Assembly (NCBI GenBank): GCA_000798955.1
Contig: JTLC01000015.1
Span: forward strand, 1-64,000
Source of the DNA: Firmicutes bacterium ZOR0006
GTDB taxonomy: Bacteria > Bacillota_I > Bacilli_A > Culicoidibacterales > ZOR0006
Direction: 5' to 3'
Length of the DNA stretch: 64,000 nucleotides
A program made the position numbers and the translations under genes. How positions within the stretch are numbered: the first letter of the stretch is position 1; each line of letters opens with the position of its first letter. Below are positions 1 to 7,556 of this stretch, piece by piece. A model generated the notes under the pieces. That model saw only the letters and a list, made by a program, of their open reading frames with translations. It did no database searches and was not told the DNA's origin.

Positions 1-69
1 GCCTTTGGATTTCAAAACTTAGCACGTACTGAGAAGTTGATGATTATGCGAACTTCTTCCGCCCACTAA
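1..69 (+). CDS. Transposase C-terminus, ISL3-like (5' truncated by window edge)
   Basis: Frame 1 from base 1 encodes 22 residues beginning AFGFQNLARTEK and ends at TAA 67-69. An 'aFGfrNf' motif near the C-terminus followed by a basic tail is typical of ISL3 transposases. The stop lies two bases before the putative terminal repeat, which supports the reading. The catalytic domain is outside the window, so nothing can be said about activity. Confidence 0.5.
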   Translation, partial: AFGFQNLARTEKLMIMRTSSAH

Positions 70-83
70 ATTGACAAAGAACC
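1..83 (+). mobile_element. Right end of an ISL3-like insertion sequence (partial)
   Basis: The window opens inside an open frame that stops at 67-69. It is followed at once by TTGACAAAGAACC (71-83), whose reverse complement GGTTCTTTGTCAA closely resembles the terminal inverted repeats of ISL3-family elements (GGCTCTTTGTCAA type). In that family the transposase stop codon lies very close to the right terminal repeat, as here. The left end, and most of the element, lie outside the window. ISL3 elements make 8-bp target duplications, so the duplicate would start at 84, but this cannot be verified without the left end. The family assignment is an inference from the short terminus and the C-terminal residues. 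Confidence 0.55.
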
Positions 84-312
84 AAATGATTCAAGGCTTT
101 TTGATTATGTTTTCAGTCGCTTTAGTCGTGGCTGTGATTACAACGTAAGCTAGGCGATAAACCCAATAATTTGGTTTGAAATGCATAAGGATTGATTTCT
201 GTATGGAACAGGAGTCAGTCCTTTTCATTTTACCAAAATACATTTGGGATTCTAATATGCAAGCGCTATATTGACTCAACCCTGTTTTTTGAATGTAGCT
301 ACAATTTGAGGC

Positions 313-340
313 TTGTATGTTTACGAAGATAGCGTATAAT
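313..340 (+). promoter_or_regulatory. Sigma-A-type promoter for the membrane protein gene
   Basis: TTGTAT (313-318), a 16-bp spacer and TATAAT (335-340) lie upstream of the membrane protein gene at 408. Bases 84-312 show no convincing gene. The minus-strand frames there are unsupported. Confidence 0.55.
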
Positions 341-407
341 AAAAGCAAAATTTTCGTTTCTTTTGGCTAGCCTTGTGAAAAAGGACGGAAAACTTCTGAA
401 AGTGGTG

Positions 408-1367
408 ATGATGATGTTGAGAAAAAGCGTGTGGATTTTGTTTGGTGTGGTGCTGATATTGTTGCTTATTGGTGGTTTGCAGATTGTCATACCGACATGG
501 ATGATCGCGATTGCTGTTGCAGGCTTCTTGCTCGTGATTGCTCTATTTGCGTGGTGGGAACAAAATCTGCTTGTCTTAGGATTTATCACGTGGTATTTTC
601 TGACGGCAACACTCACAAGTTACACCTTTAATTATACCTTTATGAATACTTGTAAAGTTGCAACCGATTGCTTCACGTACACTATCGCGGGTCCAACTTG
701 GACGTCTGAACTGTTTGGCTGGTTTTATCCATTTTTAGGTGAAAGTAATTTTTTGATTATTACGACGGTTGCAACAGTTGGTCTCGTCTTTCTTTGGGGA
801 TTTTTGCTCTGGAAACGTTCGCAGCAAAAAATTGGTCATCGTGTCATTGCTACAGCGACTCGGAGAAAAGAATGGCTCTTATTCGGTAGCTTTATTGCTT
901 CACTCGTCTTGATGTATCCGATTATTATTATTAATTATCTCTTGCCAGGAGCAGGTGGCCAAAGTGATGCCTATGTGAGTTGGATTACAGTTGGGCTGTT
1001 TGGAGTGCTAAACTTCTGCCAATTTGGTTTGTTTTTCTGGTTACTTTCAGTAAGCTGGCAGGCACGTGATTGGCGATTTTTGACACTCGTATTGACTTGG
1101 GTTGGCGTTATGCTCTTTCTGTTGACAACAACGGCAGCACTCGTTGTGAATCCAAATAATCCATTGATGAATTTTGGTGCAACTGTATTCAGCTTTTCAC
1201 AGCTGATTGCCGGAGCCCCAATCAGTGGTATTAGTATGGCTTTGGGTAAGGCGGAAATTATCGCTAGTAATAGTGGTGCAACGTTAGCCCTTATCCCTTA
1301 TAGCGTCTTTTTCCTCATTACTTTTTTAACGAGAGAAAAAATTAGAAACTATTTTATCAATAAATAA
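408..1367 (+). CDS. Multi-pass membrane protein of unknown function
   Basis: About 319 residues with eight or nine hydrophobic segments spread over the whole length, short basic loops (for example WKRSQQK), and a longer extracytoplasmic-type loop with two cysteines after the third segment. I recognise no catalytic motif or known family. The frame is open from a TTG at 363, but I prefer the ATG cluster at 408-416 because it sits directly before the first membrane segment and a purine-rich AAGGACGGA lies upstream. The gene stands alone, with its own promoter and a strong bidirectional terminator shared with the convergent AraC gene. The adjacent insertion-sequence end suggests the left flank has been rearranged. 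Confidence 0.75.
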   Translation: MMMLRKSVWILFGVVLILLLIGGLQIVIPTWMIAIAVAGFLLVIALFAWWEQNLLVLGFITWYFLTATLTSYTFNYTFMNTCKVATDCFTYTIAGPTWTSELFGWFYPFLGESNFLIITTVATVGLVFLWGFLLWKRSQQKIGHRVIATATRRKEWLLFGSFIASLVLMYPIIIINYLLPGAGGQSDAYVSWITVGLFGVLNFCQFGLFFWLLSVSWQARDWRFLTLVLTWVGVMLFLLTTTAALVVNPNNPLMNFGATVFSFSQLIAGAPISGISMALGKAEIIASNSGATLALIPYSVFFLITFLTREKIRNYFINK

Positions 1368-1371
1368 TATT

Positions 1372-1411
1372 AAAAAACCAGCCATTGATCAGGAAATGGC
1401 TGGTTTTTTAT
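1372..1411. terminator. Bidirectional intrinsic terminator
   Basis: The perfect stem AAAAAACCAGCCATT / AATGGCTGGTTTTTT with a short loop is flanked by A-runs and T-runs, so it can end transcription from both convergent genes. Confidence 0.9.
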
Positions 1412-1416
1412 AGTTC

Positions 1417-2325
1417 TTATTCAAATAATGTGTACTGTTTACGAAATTTGGCAGGGGTCAACCCTTTTAATGCTTTAAATTTTTTGCTGAAATAGCTTTG
1501 ATCATCAAACCCAACTTGTAAACTAATTGCCAGGACTGATAAATCAGTGTTGACGAGAAGGTTGGCGGCTTGCTCGATTCGGAGTTGATGCAAATACTCA
1601 ATTGCTGTTAAACCGGTGTGCTGCTTAAAAAAACGACAAAAATATTCTGGTGAGACATTAATTAAAGCTGCGAGTTCAGCAATCGTGACTTTCGTGTGAG
1701 TATGTTGCTGTAAGTAGTCAATTGTTGTTTTGAGCATGTGCACTTTTTCGTGCTTGATTTGCTTATCCGAATGGTGATTCCGGACAAACTGTTGTTCTAA
1801 CAATAAAATTGAAACAACTTTAAGAAGGTTGGCTTTGACACTTAATTCCCAACCAAAGCGTTGCTCATGGAAGTTATGGAAAATTGCATCAAGTTCTTCA
1901 CAACATTGACGCCCCCAGTCAGTCGTACGGGTAATTTTATGTGGAAAAAAAAGCTCTTTCTTTAAAAGCGGATCTAAAAATTGATTTTGTGAAAAATCAT
2001 ACAGAAAGCTATTTAAGAGTTTAAAATCGAAAATAAGCGCATGATGGGTTGAACGCCCCTGAGCAAGGGCTCTAGCTGAGTGGAGAAAAGCTTGATTGAC
2101 AATGACATATTCGCCTTCATGAACGGGAAATGTTTCATTTTCAATGGTCATTTCAAAGCTTCCTTCTTGGCAACCAAGGATTTCAATCTTTTCGTGCCAG
2201 TGTGTGTATAAAAAAACTTGCTCATTGAGTGGCTGATTGAGATAAAATTGGACAGGTAAAAAAGCAGTACCGTGAGGCACAATTTCTTGGAGTTGTTGAT
2301 TAACAAATTGCTGTTCGTGTTGCAT
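1417..2325 (-). CDS. AraC-family transcriptional regulator with N-terminal cupin
   Basis: 302 residues. The N-terminal half is a cupin-like sensor (HWHEKIEIL near residue 43, then EGEYVIVNQAFLHS). The C-terminal ~100 residues hold the double helix-turn-helix of AraC/XylS regulators (TIAELAALINVSPEYFCRFFKQHTG, shown here only as a landmark, followed by the second helix pair ending AISLQVGFDDQSYFSKKFK). Proteins of this layout usually activate adjacent carbohydrate genes when a sugar binds the cupin. The gene is divergent from the alpha-glucosidase with a 129-bp shared control region, which makes that gene the likely target. A second regulator of the same layout at 32206-33090 is paired in the same way with another GH13 gene. 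Confidence 0.88.
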   Translation of the reverse strand: MQHEQQFVNQQLQEIVPHGTAFLPVQFYLNQPLNEQVFLYTHWHEKIEILGCQEGSFEMTIENETFPVHEGEYVIVNQAFLHSARALAQGRSTHHALIFDFKLLNSFLYDFSQNQFLDPLLKKELFFPHKITRTTDWGRQCCEELDAIFHNFHEQRFGWELSVKANLLKVVSILLLEQQFVRNHHSDKQIKHEKVHMLKTTIDYLQQHTHTKVTIAELAALINVSPEYFCRFFKQHTGLTAIEYLHQLRIEQAANLLVNTDLSVLAISLQVGFDDQSYFSKKFKALKGLTPAKFRKQYTLFE

Positions 2326-2454
2326 GAAAGTTCCTCCATATCAAAATTATCATAAAAGTGGTGAAAATATGCCAAGAAATATGAATTTATTACTAGTATA
2401 ATCATAAATGTAAGAAAAATAAAGACTTTAATTGGAATAACGGAGGAAAAGAAA
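2326..2454. promoter_or_regulatory. Divergent control region between araC-type gene and alpha-glucosidase
   Basis: A good -10 box TATAAT lies at 2397-2402 on the plus strand, but nothing near consensus lies 16-18 bp upstream (AAGAAA-like). A weak -35 is what an activator-dependent promoter would show, which fits control by the neighbouring AraC protein. The plus-strand ribosome-binding site is CGGAGGAAAAG before the ATG at 2455. Confidence 0.5.
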
Positions 2455-4140
2455 ATGAAAAAAAAATGGTGGCATGAATCAGTCGTTTATCAAATTTATC
2501 CACGCAGTTTTGCTGATAGCAATAATGATGGGATTGGGGACTTACCGGGAATTATTAGTAAATTAGATTACTTACAAACATTAGGAATTGATGTCATCTG
2601 GTTGAGTCCGGTTTATAAATCACCAAATGATGATAACGGCTATGATATCAGTGATTATCAAGATATTATGGATGAATTTGGGACAATGGCCGATATGGAC
2701 CGTTTATTGGCTGAAGCGAAAAAACGGAATATTAAAATTGTGATGGATCTTGTGGTTAACCACACATCAGACGAACACAACTGGTTTATTGAAGCCCGCA
2801 AAGGCAAAGAGAATGAATACCGCGATTACTATGTTTGGCGCGATCCAGCAGCAGATGGTGGGGCTCCAAATGATTTAGGTTCAACATTTAGTGGACCGGC
2901 ATGGCAATATGATGAAGCATCAGGACAATATTTTTTACATATTTTCAGTAAACGTCAACCGGATTTAAACTGGGAAAACCCAAAAGTACGTGAAGAAGTT
3001 TGGAATCTAATCAACTTCTGGCTTGAAAAAGGGATTGGTGGCTTCCGTATGGATGTGATTGATTTAATCGGGAAAATTCCAGATGAGAAAATTACCGGGA
3101 ATGGTCCAAAACTTCATGAATATTTACAAGAAATGAATCAAAAATCGTTCGGAAATTATGATGTTTTAACTGTCGGGGAAACATGGGGAGCAACACCAGA
3201 AATCGCGAAGTTATATTCAAATCCAGAACGCAATGAGTTAAGTATGGTGTTCCAATTTGAACATATTAGTTTAGATGAACAACCAGGAAAAGCGAAATGG
3301 GATTTACGTCCATTACAATTAACGGAGTTGAAAACGGTCTTTAACAAGTGGCAAACAGAGCTTGATGGCCAAGGTTGGAATAGTTTATTCTGGAACAACC
3401 ATGATTTACCACGCATCGTTTCGCGTTGGGGGAATGACAAAGAGTACCGTGTTGAAAGTGCGAAAATGTTAGCAACATTATTACACGGGATGCAAGGAAC
3501 ACCATATATTTACCAAGGTGAAGAGATTGGGATGACAAACGTTCGTTTTGCAACGATTGAAGAATATGATGATATTGAAACTAGAAATATGTATAATGAA
3601 CGGATTGAACAAGGCTATACAAACGAAGAAATCATGAACTCGATTTATGCCAAAGGTCGTGATAATGCCCGTACACCAATGCAATGGTCAAATGCCGCTC
3701 ATGGTGGGTTTACGGAAGGAACACCATGGTTAACAGTGAATCCGAACTATACCGAGATTAATGTGGATCAAGCATTAGCTGATCCAACTTCAATCTTCTA
3801 TCACTACCAAAAATTGATTCACCTCCGTAAAGAAAACCCAACGATTATCTACGGAACATTCAAAATGTTAGACTTTGCGAACGAATCAGTCTTCGCCTAT
3901 GTCCGTGAATATGAAGGGGATACAATTTTAGTAGTCTGCAACTTCACTGGAGAAGCAACAACGTTCAATTTTGAAGCTGCAAGTGAGTATGGGAATGGCG
4001 ATATTTTACTCGCGAACTACACAACAGCTCCAACATTAGCCTATAATATGGAACTCCGCCCATACGAAGCCGTAATGTATCGTTTAAGTGCTGATCACGG
4101 TGTTACCCAAAGTAAAAAAGGTAACATCGAGACGATATGA
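2455..4140 (+). CDS. dexB: GH13 alpha-glucosidase, glucan 1,6-alpha-glucosidase (DexB) type
   Basis: 561 residues. A cytoplasmic exo-alpha-glucosidase that would release glucose from isomalto-oligosaccharides or related short alpha-glucans. All GH13 landmarks are present: DLVVNHTSDEH near 98-108, nucleophile D200 in GGFRMDVIDLIG, acid/base E242 in LTVGETWGA, and the third carboxylate D317 in WNNHDLPR. The sequence follows streptococcal DexB closely from WWHESVVYQIYPRSF to the C-terminal beta domain. DexB homologues end near 'RPYEAVMYRLS'. Here the frame continues for about 16 residues that are encoded by the first unit of a structured repeat array, so the tail was probably added by the repeat. 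No signal peptide. Regulation is likely by the divergent AraC protein. Distinguishing DexB from MalL or TreC specificity is less certain than the family. Confidence 0.9.
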   Translation: MKKKWWHESVVYQIYPRSFADSNNDGIGDLPGIISKLDYLQTLGIDVIWLSPVYKSPNDDNGYDISDYQDIMDEFGTMADMDRLLAEAKKRNIKIVMDLVVNHTSDEHNWFIEARKGKENEYRDYYVWRDPAADGGAPNDLGSTFSGPAWQYDEASGQYFLHIFSKRQPDLNWENPKVREEVWNLINFWLEKGIGGFRMDVIDLIGKIPDEKITGNGPKLHEYLQEMNQKSFGNYDVLTVGETWGATPEIAKLYSNPERNELSMVFQFEHISLDEQPGKAKWDLRPLQLTELKTVFNKWQTELDGQGWNSLFWNNHDLPRIVSRWGNDKEYRVESAKMLATLLHGMQGTPYIYQGEEIGMTNVRFATIEEYDDIETRNMYNERIEQGYTNEEIMNSIYAKGRDNARTPMQWSNAAHGGFTEGTPWLTVNPNYTEINVDQALADPTSIFYHYQKLIHLRKENPTIIYGTFKMLDFANESVFAYVREYEGDTILVVCNFTGEATTFNFEAASEYGNGDILLANYTTAPTLAYNMELRPYEAVMYRLSADHGVTQSKKGNIETI

Positions 4141-4207
4141 CAAATAAGTGAACAATGGTAGCGTTCTGAGAACGCGGCCACCATTTTTTACGATTTGTCG
4201 AGTCTCG
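4128..4207 (+). terminator. Long hairpin of repeat unit U1, terminator-like
   Basis: Nested helices close from outside inwards: CGAGAC/GTCTCG, GACAAAT/ATTTGTC, AATGGT/ACCATT and GCGTTCT/AGAACGC. A T6 run follows the third helix on the 3' side. The dexB stop codon (4138-4140) lies inside the 5' arm. It could end dexB transcription and protect the 3' end. Confidence 0.75.
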
Positions 4208-4274
4208 AAGTGAGAAGCGCGTTATATCGTTTAAGTGCTGACGGTGATGCTACAACAAAGTAATACGGTAGCAT

Positions 4275-4353
4275 CGGAGTGAATGAAAAATGAGCGAACA
4301 TTGATAGGTGGCTGAGACACCGCCCATCAATGTTTGTGTTTTTTCGAACTCCG
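4275..4353 (+). terminator. Long hairpin of repeat unit U2, terminator-like
   Basis: The closing helix CGGAGT/ACTCCG (4275-4280 with 4348-4353), a middle GAAAAA/TTTTTC helix, the upper stem AACATTGAT/ATCAATGTT (4297-4305 with 4326-4334) and an inner GGTGG/CCGCC helix match the U1 layout with different stem sequences. A T6 run follows the upper stem. Confidence 0.7.
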
Positions 4354-4410
4354 AAACCGGAAGCATGTTATATCGTTTAAGCGTCTGATTGCGATGCCAT
4401 GAAATGGCAA

Positions 4411-4487
4411 CGGACTGATTTGTCAAAAAAGTGAGTGGGTGTAAAAACAGGGTAGTTTATCACCCAATTACGTTTTGACGAAGTCCG
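4411..4487 (+). other. Long hairpin of repeat unit U3
   Basis: CGGAC/GTCCG (4411-4415 with 4483-4487), GTCAAAA/TTTTGAC (4422-4428 with 4473-4479) and TGGGTG/CACCCA (4436-4441 with 4461-4466) give the same three-helix layout as U1 and U2. No T-run follows the upper stem, so it is less terminator-like. Confidence 0.65.
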
Positions 4488-4701
4488 TAGCAAGAAGCGC
4501 GTTATAAAGGCGAGTGCTGACACCGATGTCAAAAACTAAGTAGCAAAGTGGTGAAAGTGAACAAAATAAGGGATTTTGCACGGAAAATTTGCAGAATTCT
4601 GGCATGACACCATAAATGAAAAGTGATACAGTATGAAGTGTCACGAGTATTCAGAATTAAATATTACGGATACGAGTCTAAGAAGTAGAAGATAATACAA
4701 G

Positions 4702-4741
4702 AAACGAGCAAGAGTAACTTGGGAAGAAACAGTGCTCGTTT
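4702..4741 (+). promoter_or_regulatory. Leader hairpin just upstream of the acetyltransferase gene
   Basis: AAACGAGCA (4702-4710) pairs perfectly with TGCTCGTTT (4733-4741). The stem ends directly before the AAAGGA ribosome-binding site of the gene starting at 4756. It has no T-run beyond the last TTT. It may affect stability or translation of the mRNA, or may end readthrough from the repeat array. Confidence 0.5.
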
Positions 4742-4755
4742 GAAAGGACAACACA

Positions 4756-5334
4756 ATGGGAAAGACAGAATTAGAAAAAATGATTGCTGGGGAATTTTAT
4801 CGCCCAGGCGATGAACAATTATCAGCAATGCGGAGACATGCTCGGAAGATGACACGGGTCTATAATGAAACTGATGTCGAAGAGAGTGATACACGCCAAG
4901 CGATTATTAAAGATTTATTTGGCTCAACAACGGAAAATTATTATATTGAACCACCATTTCGCTGTGACTATGGAAGTAATATTCATTGGGGTGACAATAG
5001 TTATGCCAACTTCAATTTATTAATCCTTGATATTGCTCCAGTAACAATCGGAAAAAACGTTATGTTTGCTCCAAATGTCACAATTTCATCAGCAACTCAC
5101 CCAATTATTGCGAGTGAGCGCAACAGTGGTTTAGAATATGGGAAGCCAATTGTAATAGGTGATAATGTATGGGTTGGGGCACAAGTTGTGATTAATCCAG
5201 GTGTTACAATTGGTGAAAATACAGTTATTGGTGCTGGCAGTGTTGTGACCAAAGATATTCCAGCCAATGTTGTTGCTGTCGGGAATCCATGTCGTGTTTT
5301 ACGACCAATCACCGAAGCCGATAAAATGATGTAA
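4756..5334 (+). CDS. maa: Sugar O-acetyltransferase, maltose/galactoside acetyltransferase type
   Basis: 192 residues, the usual length for LacA/Maa/NodL enzymes, which transfer acetyl from acetyl-CoA to a sugar hydroxyl in the cytoplasm. The N-terminus (EKMIAGEFYRPGDEQLSAMR) is the Mac domain. The rest is a left-handed beta helix of hexapeptide repeats (for example VWVGAQVVINPGVTIGENTVIG, cited as landmark region 138-160) with the family's catalytic-type histidine in SSATHPI. Start: ATG 4756 with AAAGGACAAC upstream. The gene is bracketed by structured-repeat arrays, and the downstream array starts at its stop codon. Its proximity to dexB suggests a role in detoxifying or exporting excess glucosides, but substrate is not determined by sequence. 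Confidence 0.88.
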   Translation: MGKTELEKMIAGEFYRPGDEQLSAMRRHARKMTRVYNETDVEESDTRQAIIKDLFGSTTENYYIEPPFRCDYGSNIHWGDNSYANFNLLILDIAPVTIGKNVMFAPNVTISSATHPIIASERNSGLEYGKPIVIGDNVWVGAQVVINPGVTIGENTVIGAGSVVTKDIPANVVAVGNPCRVLRPITEADKMM

Positions 5335-5605
5335 GTGCTGACGTCGGTGCCAAAGATTAAGTGCTGATCACGGTGTTATCCAAAGTAAAAAAAGTAACAT
5401 CGAGACGATATGACAAATAAGTGAACAATGGTAGCGTTCTGAGAACGCGGCCACCATTTTTTACGATTTGTCGAGTCTCGAAGTGAGAGGCACACCGACG
5501 AATCAAGTGCTGACGGTGGTGCTACAGCAAAGTTTATAATGAATGAAAAATGAGCGAACATTGTCAGGTTGCTGAGGCACTCCCCATCAATGTTTGCTTT
5601 TTTTA
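5333..5605 (+). repeat. Structured-repeat array B (units U5-U7), near-copy of array A
   Basis: U5 (AAGTGCTGAC at 5333) is a 25-bp stub that begins in the maa stop codon. U6 starts at 5359 and U7 at 5505, 146 bp apart as in array A. Bases 5358-5488 match 4085-4215 with only two differences, at 4106 and 4120. U7 is a diverged copy of U2: the upper stem ACATTG/CAATGT survives but the closing helix is lost. The array fills most of the 344-bp gap before the next gene. Confidence 0.8.
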
Positions 5606-5678
5606 AGTTTAAAATCCGGAATCACCCAAGTTTTTAGCGAAACTACTAACATACAATTATTTTTAGGAGAAAGAAAAG

Positions 5679-6470
5679 ATGCTCAAACAACTGCAAGAAG
5701 AATTTGAAAAATTACCGGAAGTGGAAGCAATTGTATTAGGCGGGTCGACTGCTACTGGAGTGGCTGACTGTTATTCTGATTATGATATTTATATTTATGT
5801 TTCACAGATGCCAGCGCTCACTATTCGTGAACAAATTTTAAAATCTTTGAGCCAAACATACAGCTTAAATAATTTGGACTATGGTGTTGAAGATTTAGGG
5901 GTTTTTCTGGATGGCCAACACTATGAATTGATATATGGGACACTTGATAAGTTGGAGCAGCATCTAGTCACTGTTCGAAGTGGACAAGCAGCGCTTGGCT
6001 ATACGACTGGAGTATGGTGGACGCTGGCAAAATCACAAATTTTGTATGATGCGAATGGGCGATATGCCAAACTTCAAGCAAAATATCGCGAATACCCCCA
6101 GTCGTTACAGCAAGCAATTATTGAAAAAAATTTACCAATGTTAACAACAAAATCCGCAAACTTTGTCAATCAGTTGGAAAAAGCAATTCAACGACAAGAT
6201 ATTATCAGTATGAATCATCGGTATAGTGCAATAGTTGCGAGTGTTGCAGATATTTTATTTGCTTTAAATTATCATTTTCATCCTGGAGAGAAACGACTTG
6301 GGTGGTGGATTGCTCAACTTGAAATTCAACCCGAACGAACAGCACATCGCTTAGAGGCAATTACTGCTGAATTATACGAGCAACCGGAGCAATCATTGCT
6401 AGCATTACGCCGATTCATTTCAGAGCTTGAAGCCTTGTGTCTTAGACAGGATGAATCAAGTAAGGGGTAA
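5679..6470 (+). CDS. Nucleotidyltransferase-fold protein with DUF4037
   Basis: 263 residues. The N-terminus carries the minimal nucleotidyltransferase signature: GGSTATG at about 22-28 followed by SDYDIYIY, supplying the two acidic metal ligands. The remainder resembles the DUF4037 helical domain found behind such catalytic cores. Relatives include antibiotic-modifying nucleotidyltransferases, but most DUF4037 proteins have no known substrate and I would not call this a resistance gene. ATG 5679 follows TTAGGAGAAAG at a good distance. The gene stands between array B and a DUF1349 gene with no terminator-like hairpin of its own. Confidence 0.75.
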   Translation: MLKQLQEEFEKLPEVEAIVLGGSTATGVADCYSDYDIYIYVSQMPALTIREQILKSLSQTYSLNNLDYGVEDLGVFLDGQHYELIYGTLDKLEQHLVTVRSGQAALGYTTGVWWTLAKSQILYDANGRYAKLQAKYREYPQSLQQAIIEKNLPMLTTKSANFVNQLEKAIQRQDIISMNHRYSAIVASVADILFALNYHFHPGEKRLGWWIAQLEIQPERTAHRLEAITAELYEQPEQSLLALRRFISELEALCLRQDESSKG

Positions 6471-6652
6471 TGAGCGAGATGAATAGAAAAAACTAAGTAG
6501 TCGTTGCAGGAGCGTCAGTACTTTTATCATTGCTAGACTATGCCCAATTACATAGCAATTGTCATAAATAGGTTCACGAAAAATTTTGTATTGAATGGAT
6601 ACGAAAAATAGTATCTGATTTTAGTTAAATAAATCATAAGGAGAATTGTGAA

Positions 6653-7234
6653 ATGGAATTTAATTTACAAACAGGGGAGTGGATTTTTGCCCCAAAACAA
6701 GCAACCGTGACACCAACCACGGTTACAATTGTCACAGAACCAGGGACGGATCTCTGGCAGCGAACATACTATGGGTTTCAAAATGACAATGCCCCAGCCT
6801 TATTATTTAAGACAACAGCTGATTTTTCTTTTACGGTTAAAACGCATTTTCAAACTCAAGGGCAGTACGATCAATGTGGTCTGATTATTTATCAAAATAG
6901 TGAAAACTGGTGTAAAGCATCTAGTGAATATGAAACAGCTGACTTTCAACGGCTTGGAAGTGTCGTGACCAATTATGGATATTCTGATTGGGCAACAAGT
7001 GACATTTCAGCTGAAATTCAAGAAATTTGGTATCGTTTGAGTCGACGAGGTCAAGATTTTCAGTTTGAATATTCACTCAATGGTACAAAATTCCAACAAA
7101 TGCGGATTTTTCATCTATTTGATGCTGAAGAAACAATTCGTTTTGGTGTTTATGCATGCAGTCCAAAGCAATCAAGCTTTAGCGCTACATTTAGTGATTT
7201 TCATTTTGGTGCTTGTCTGTGGGAGCAGCATTAA
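6653..7234 (+). CDS. DUF1349 (concanavalin-A-like fold) protein
   Basis: 193 residues, with the characteristic pattern of DUF1349: WQRTYYGFQNDNAPALL, then TKTHFQ-like strand, YDQCGLIIYQNSENWCKASSEYE near 75-97 and VTNYGYSDWATSDI. These proteins form a single beta-sandwich related to the C-terminal domain of GH43 xylosidases and are thought to bind carbohydrate, but no catalytic activity is established. No signal peptide, so it is probably cytoplasmic. Ribosome-binding site AAGGAG before ATG 6653. Its position between a sugar-acetyltransferase locus and a glycan-uptake operon fits carbohydrate metabolism. Confidence 0.82.
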   Translation: MEFNLQTGEWIFAPKQATVTPTTVTIVTEPGTDLWQRTYYGFQNDNAPALLFKTTADFSFTVKTHFQTQGQYDQCGLIIYQNSENWCKASSEYETADFQRLGSVVTNYGYSDWATSDISAEIQEIWYRLSRRGQDFQFEYSLNGTKFQQMRIFHLFDAEETIRFGVYACSPKQSSFSATFSDFHFGACLWEQH

Positions 7235-7250
7235 TTTTTAAAAATACAGA

Positions 7251-7279
7251 AATCCTTCGGAAACGAAGGATTTTTTTTC
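7251..7279 (+). terminator. Intrinsic terminator after DUF1349 gene
   Basis: Perfect stem AATCCTTCG/CGAAGGATT with a GAAA tetraloop, followed by eight Ts. Confidence 0.92.
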
Positions 7280-7520
7280 TGGAGACGAGCCCAAAATATC
7301 GTAACCTCAGTCAGGGGAATTTAAGGAAATAATGCCGAAAAACAGTGAAAAAAAAGACAAATACGTCTATAAATAAACAGCAAAAAAATTTCATTTCTTG
7401 AAAAATACGGAAAAAGCACAGCAGAAGGGATAAAATAATGAGGAATTCATCAAAAAAGTCGAAAAGGAAAACGTCAGCTTTTGGAAAAAATTTCGGTTGA
7501 AAAGTCATTGAAAATCGGTA

Positions 7521-7550
7521 TTTACAAAAGGAAAAAAGACAACGTATAAT
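7521..7550 (+). promoter_or_regulatory. Promoter of the mannoside/glycan operon
   Basis: TTTACA (7521-7526), an 18-bp spacer and a perfect TATAAT (7545-7550) precede the solute-binding-protein gene. Bases 7280-7520 are A-rich and I see no gene or other element there. Confidence 0.7.
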
Positions 7551-7556
7551 CAGGAA

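Larger units (their letters stand above)
4086..4620 (+). repeat. Tandem structured-repeat array A (units U1-U4)
   Basis: Four head-to-tail units begin with the motif AAGTGCTGAC or a variant, at 4086, 4233, 4379 (AAGCGTCTGA) and 4512 (GAGTGCTGAC). The spacing is 147, 146 and 133 bp. Most units are preceded by GTTATATCGTTT. Each full unit holds a short helix and then a long hairpin: helix 1 is TGTTACC/GGTAACA in U1, GATGCTAC/GTAGCATC in U2 and TGCCA/TGGCA in U3. The stem sequences differ between units while pairing is kept. U4 is degenerate. U1 starts inside the 3' end of the alpha-glucosidase gene. This accounts for most of the 615-bp gap before the acetyltransferase gene. Confidence 0.8.

Noticed and set aside
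91-616. Minus-strand open frames over 91-348 and 299-616
   Set aside because: No ribosome-binding sites, no recognisable composition, and they overlap the plus-strand promoter and membrane protein gene.
4086-4620. CRISPR array
   Set aside because: The unit is about 145 bp, diverged and hairpin-rich, with no short identical repeats, spacers or cas genes.
4085-5605. Composite transposon around maa
   Set aside because: The flanking repeats carry no transposase or terminal inverted repeats. They are tandem hairpin units, and target duplications were not seen.
5679-6470. Aminoglycoside nucleotidyltransferase (resistance gene)
   Set aside because: Only the generic nucleotidyltransferase core is shared; the rest fits DUF4037, which has no proven resistance role.
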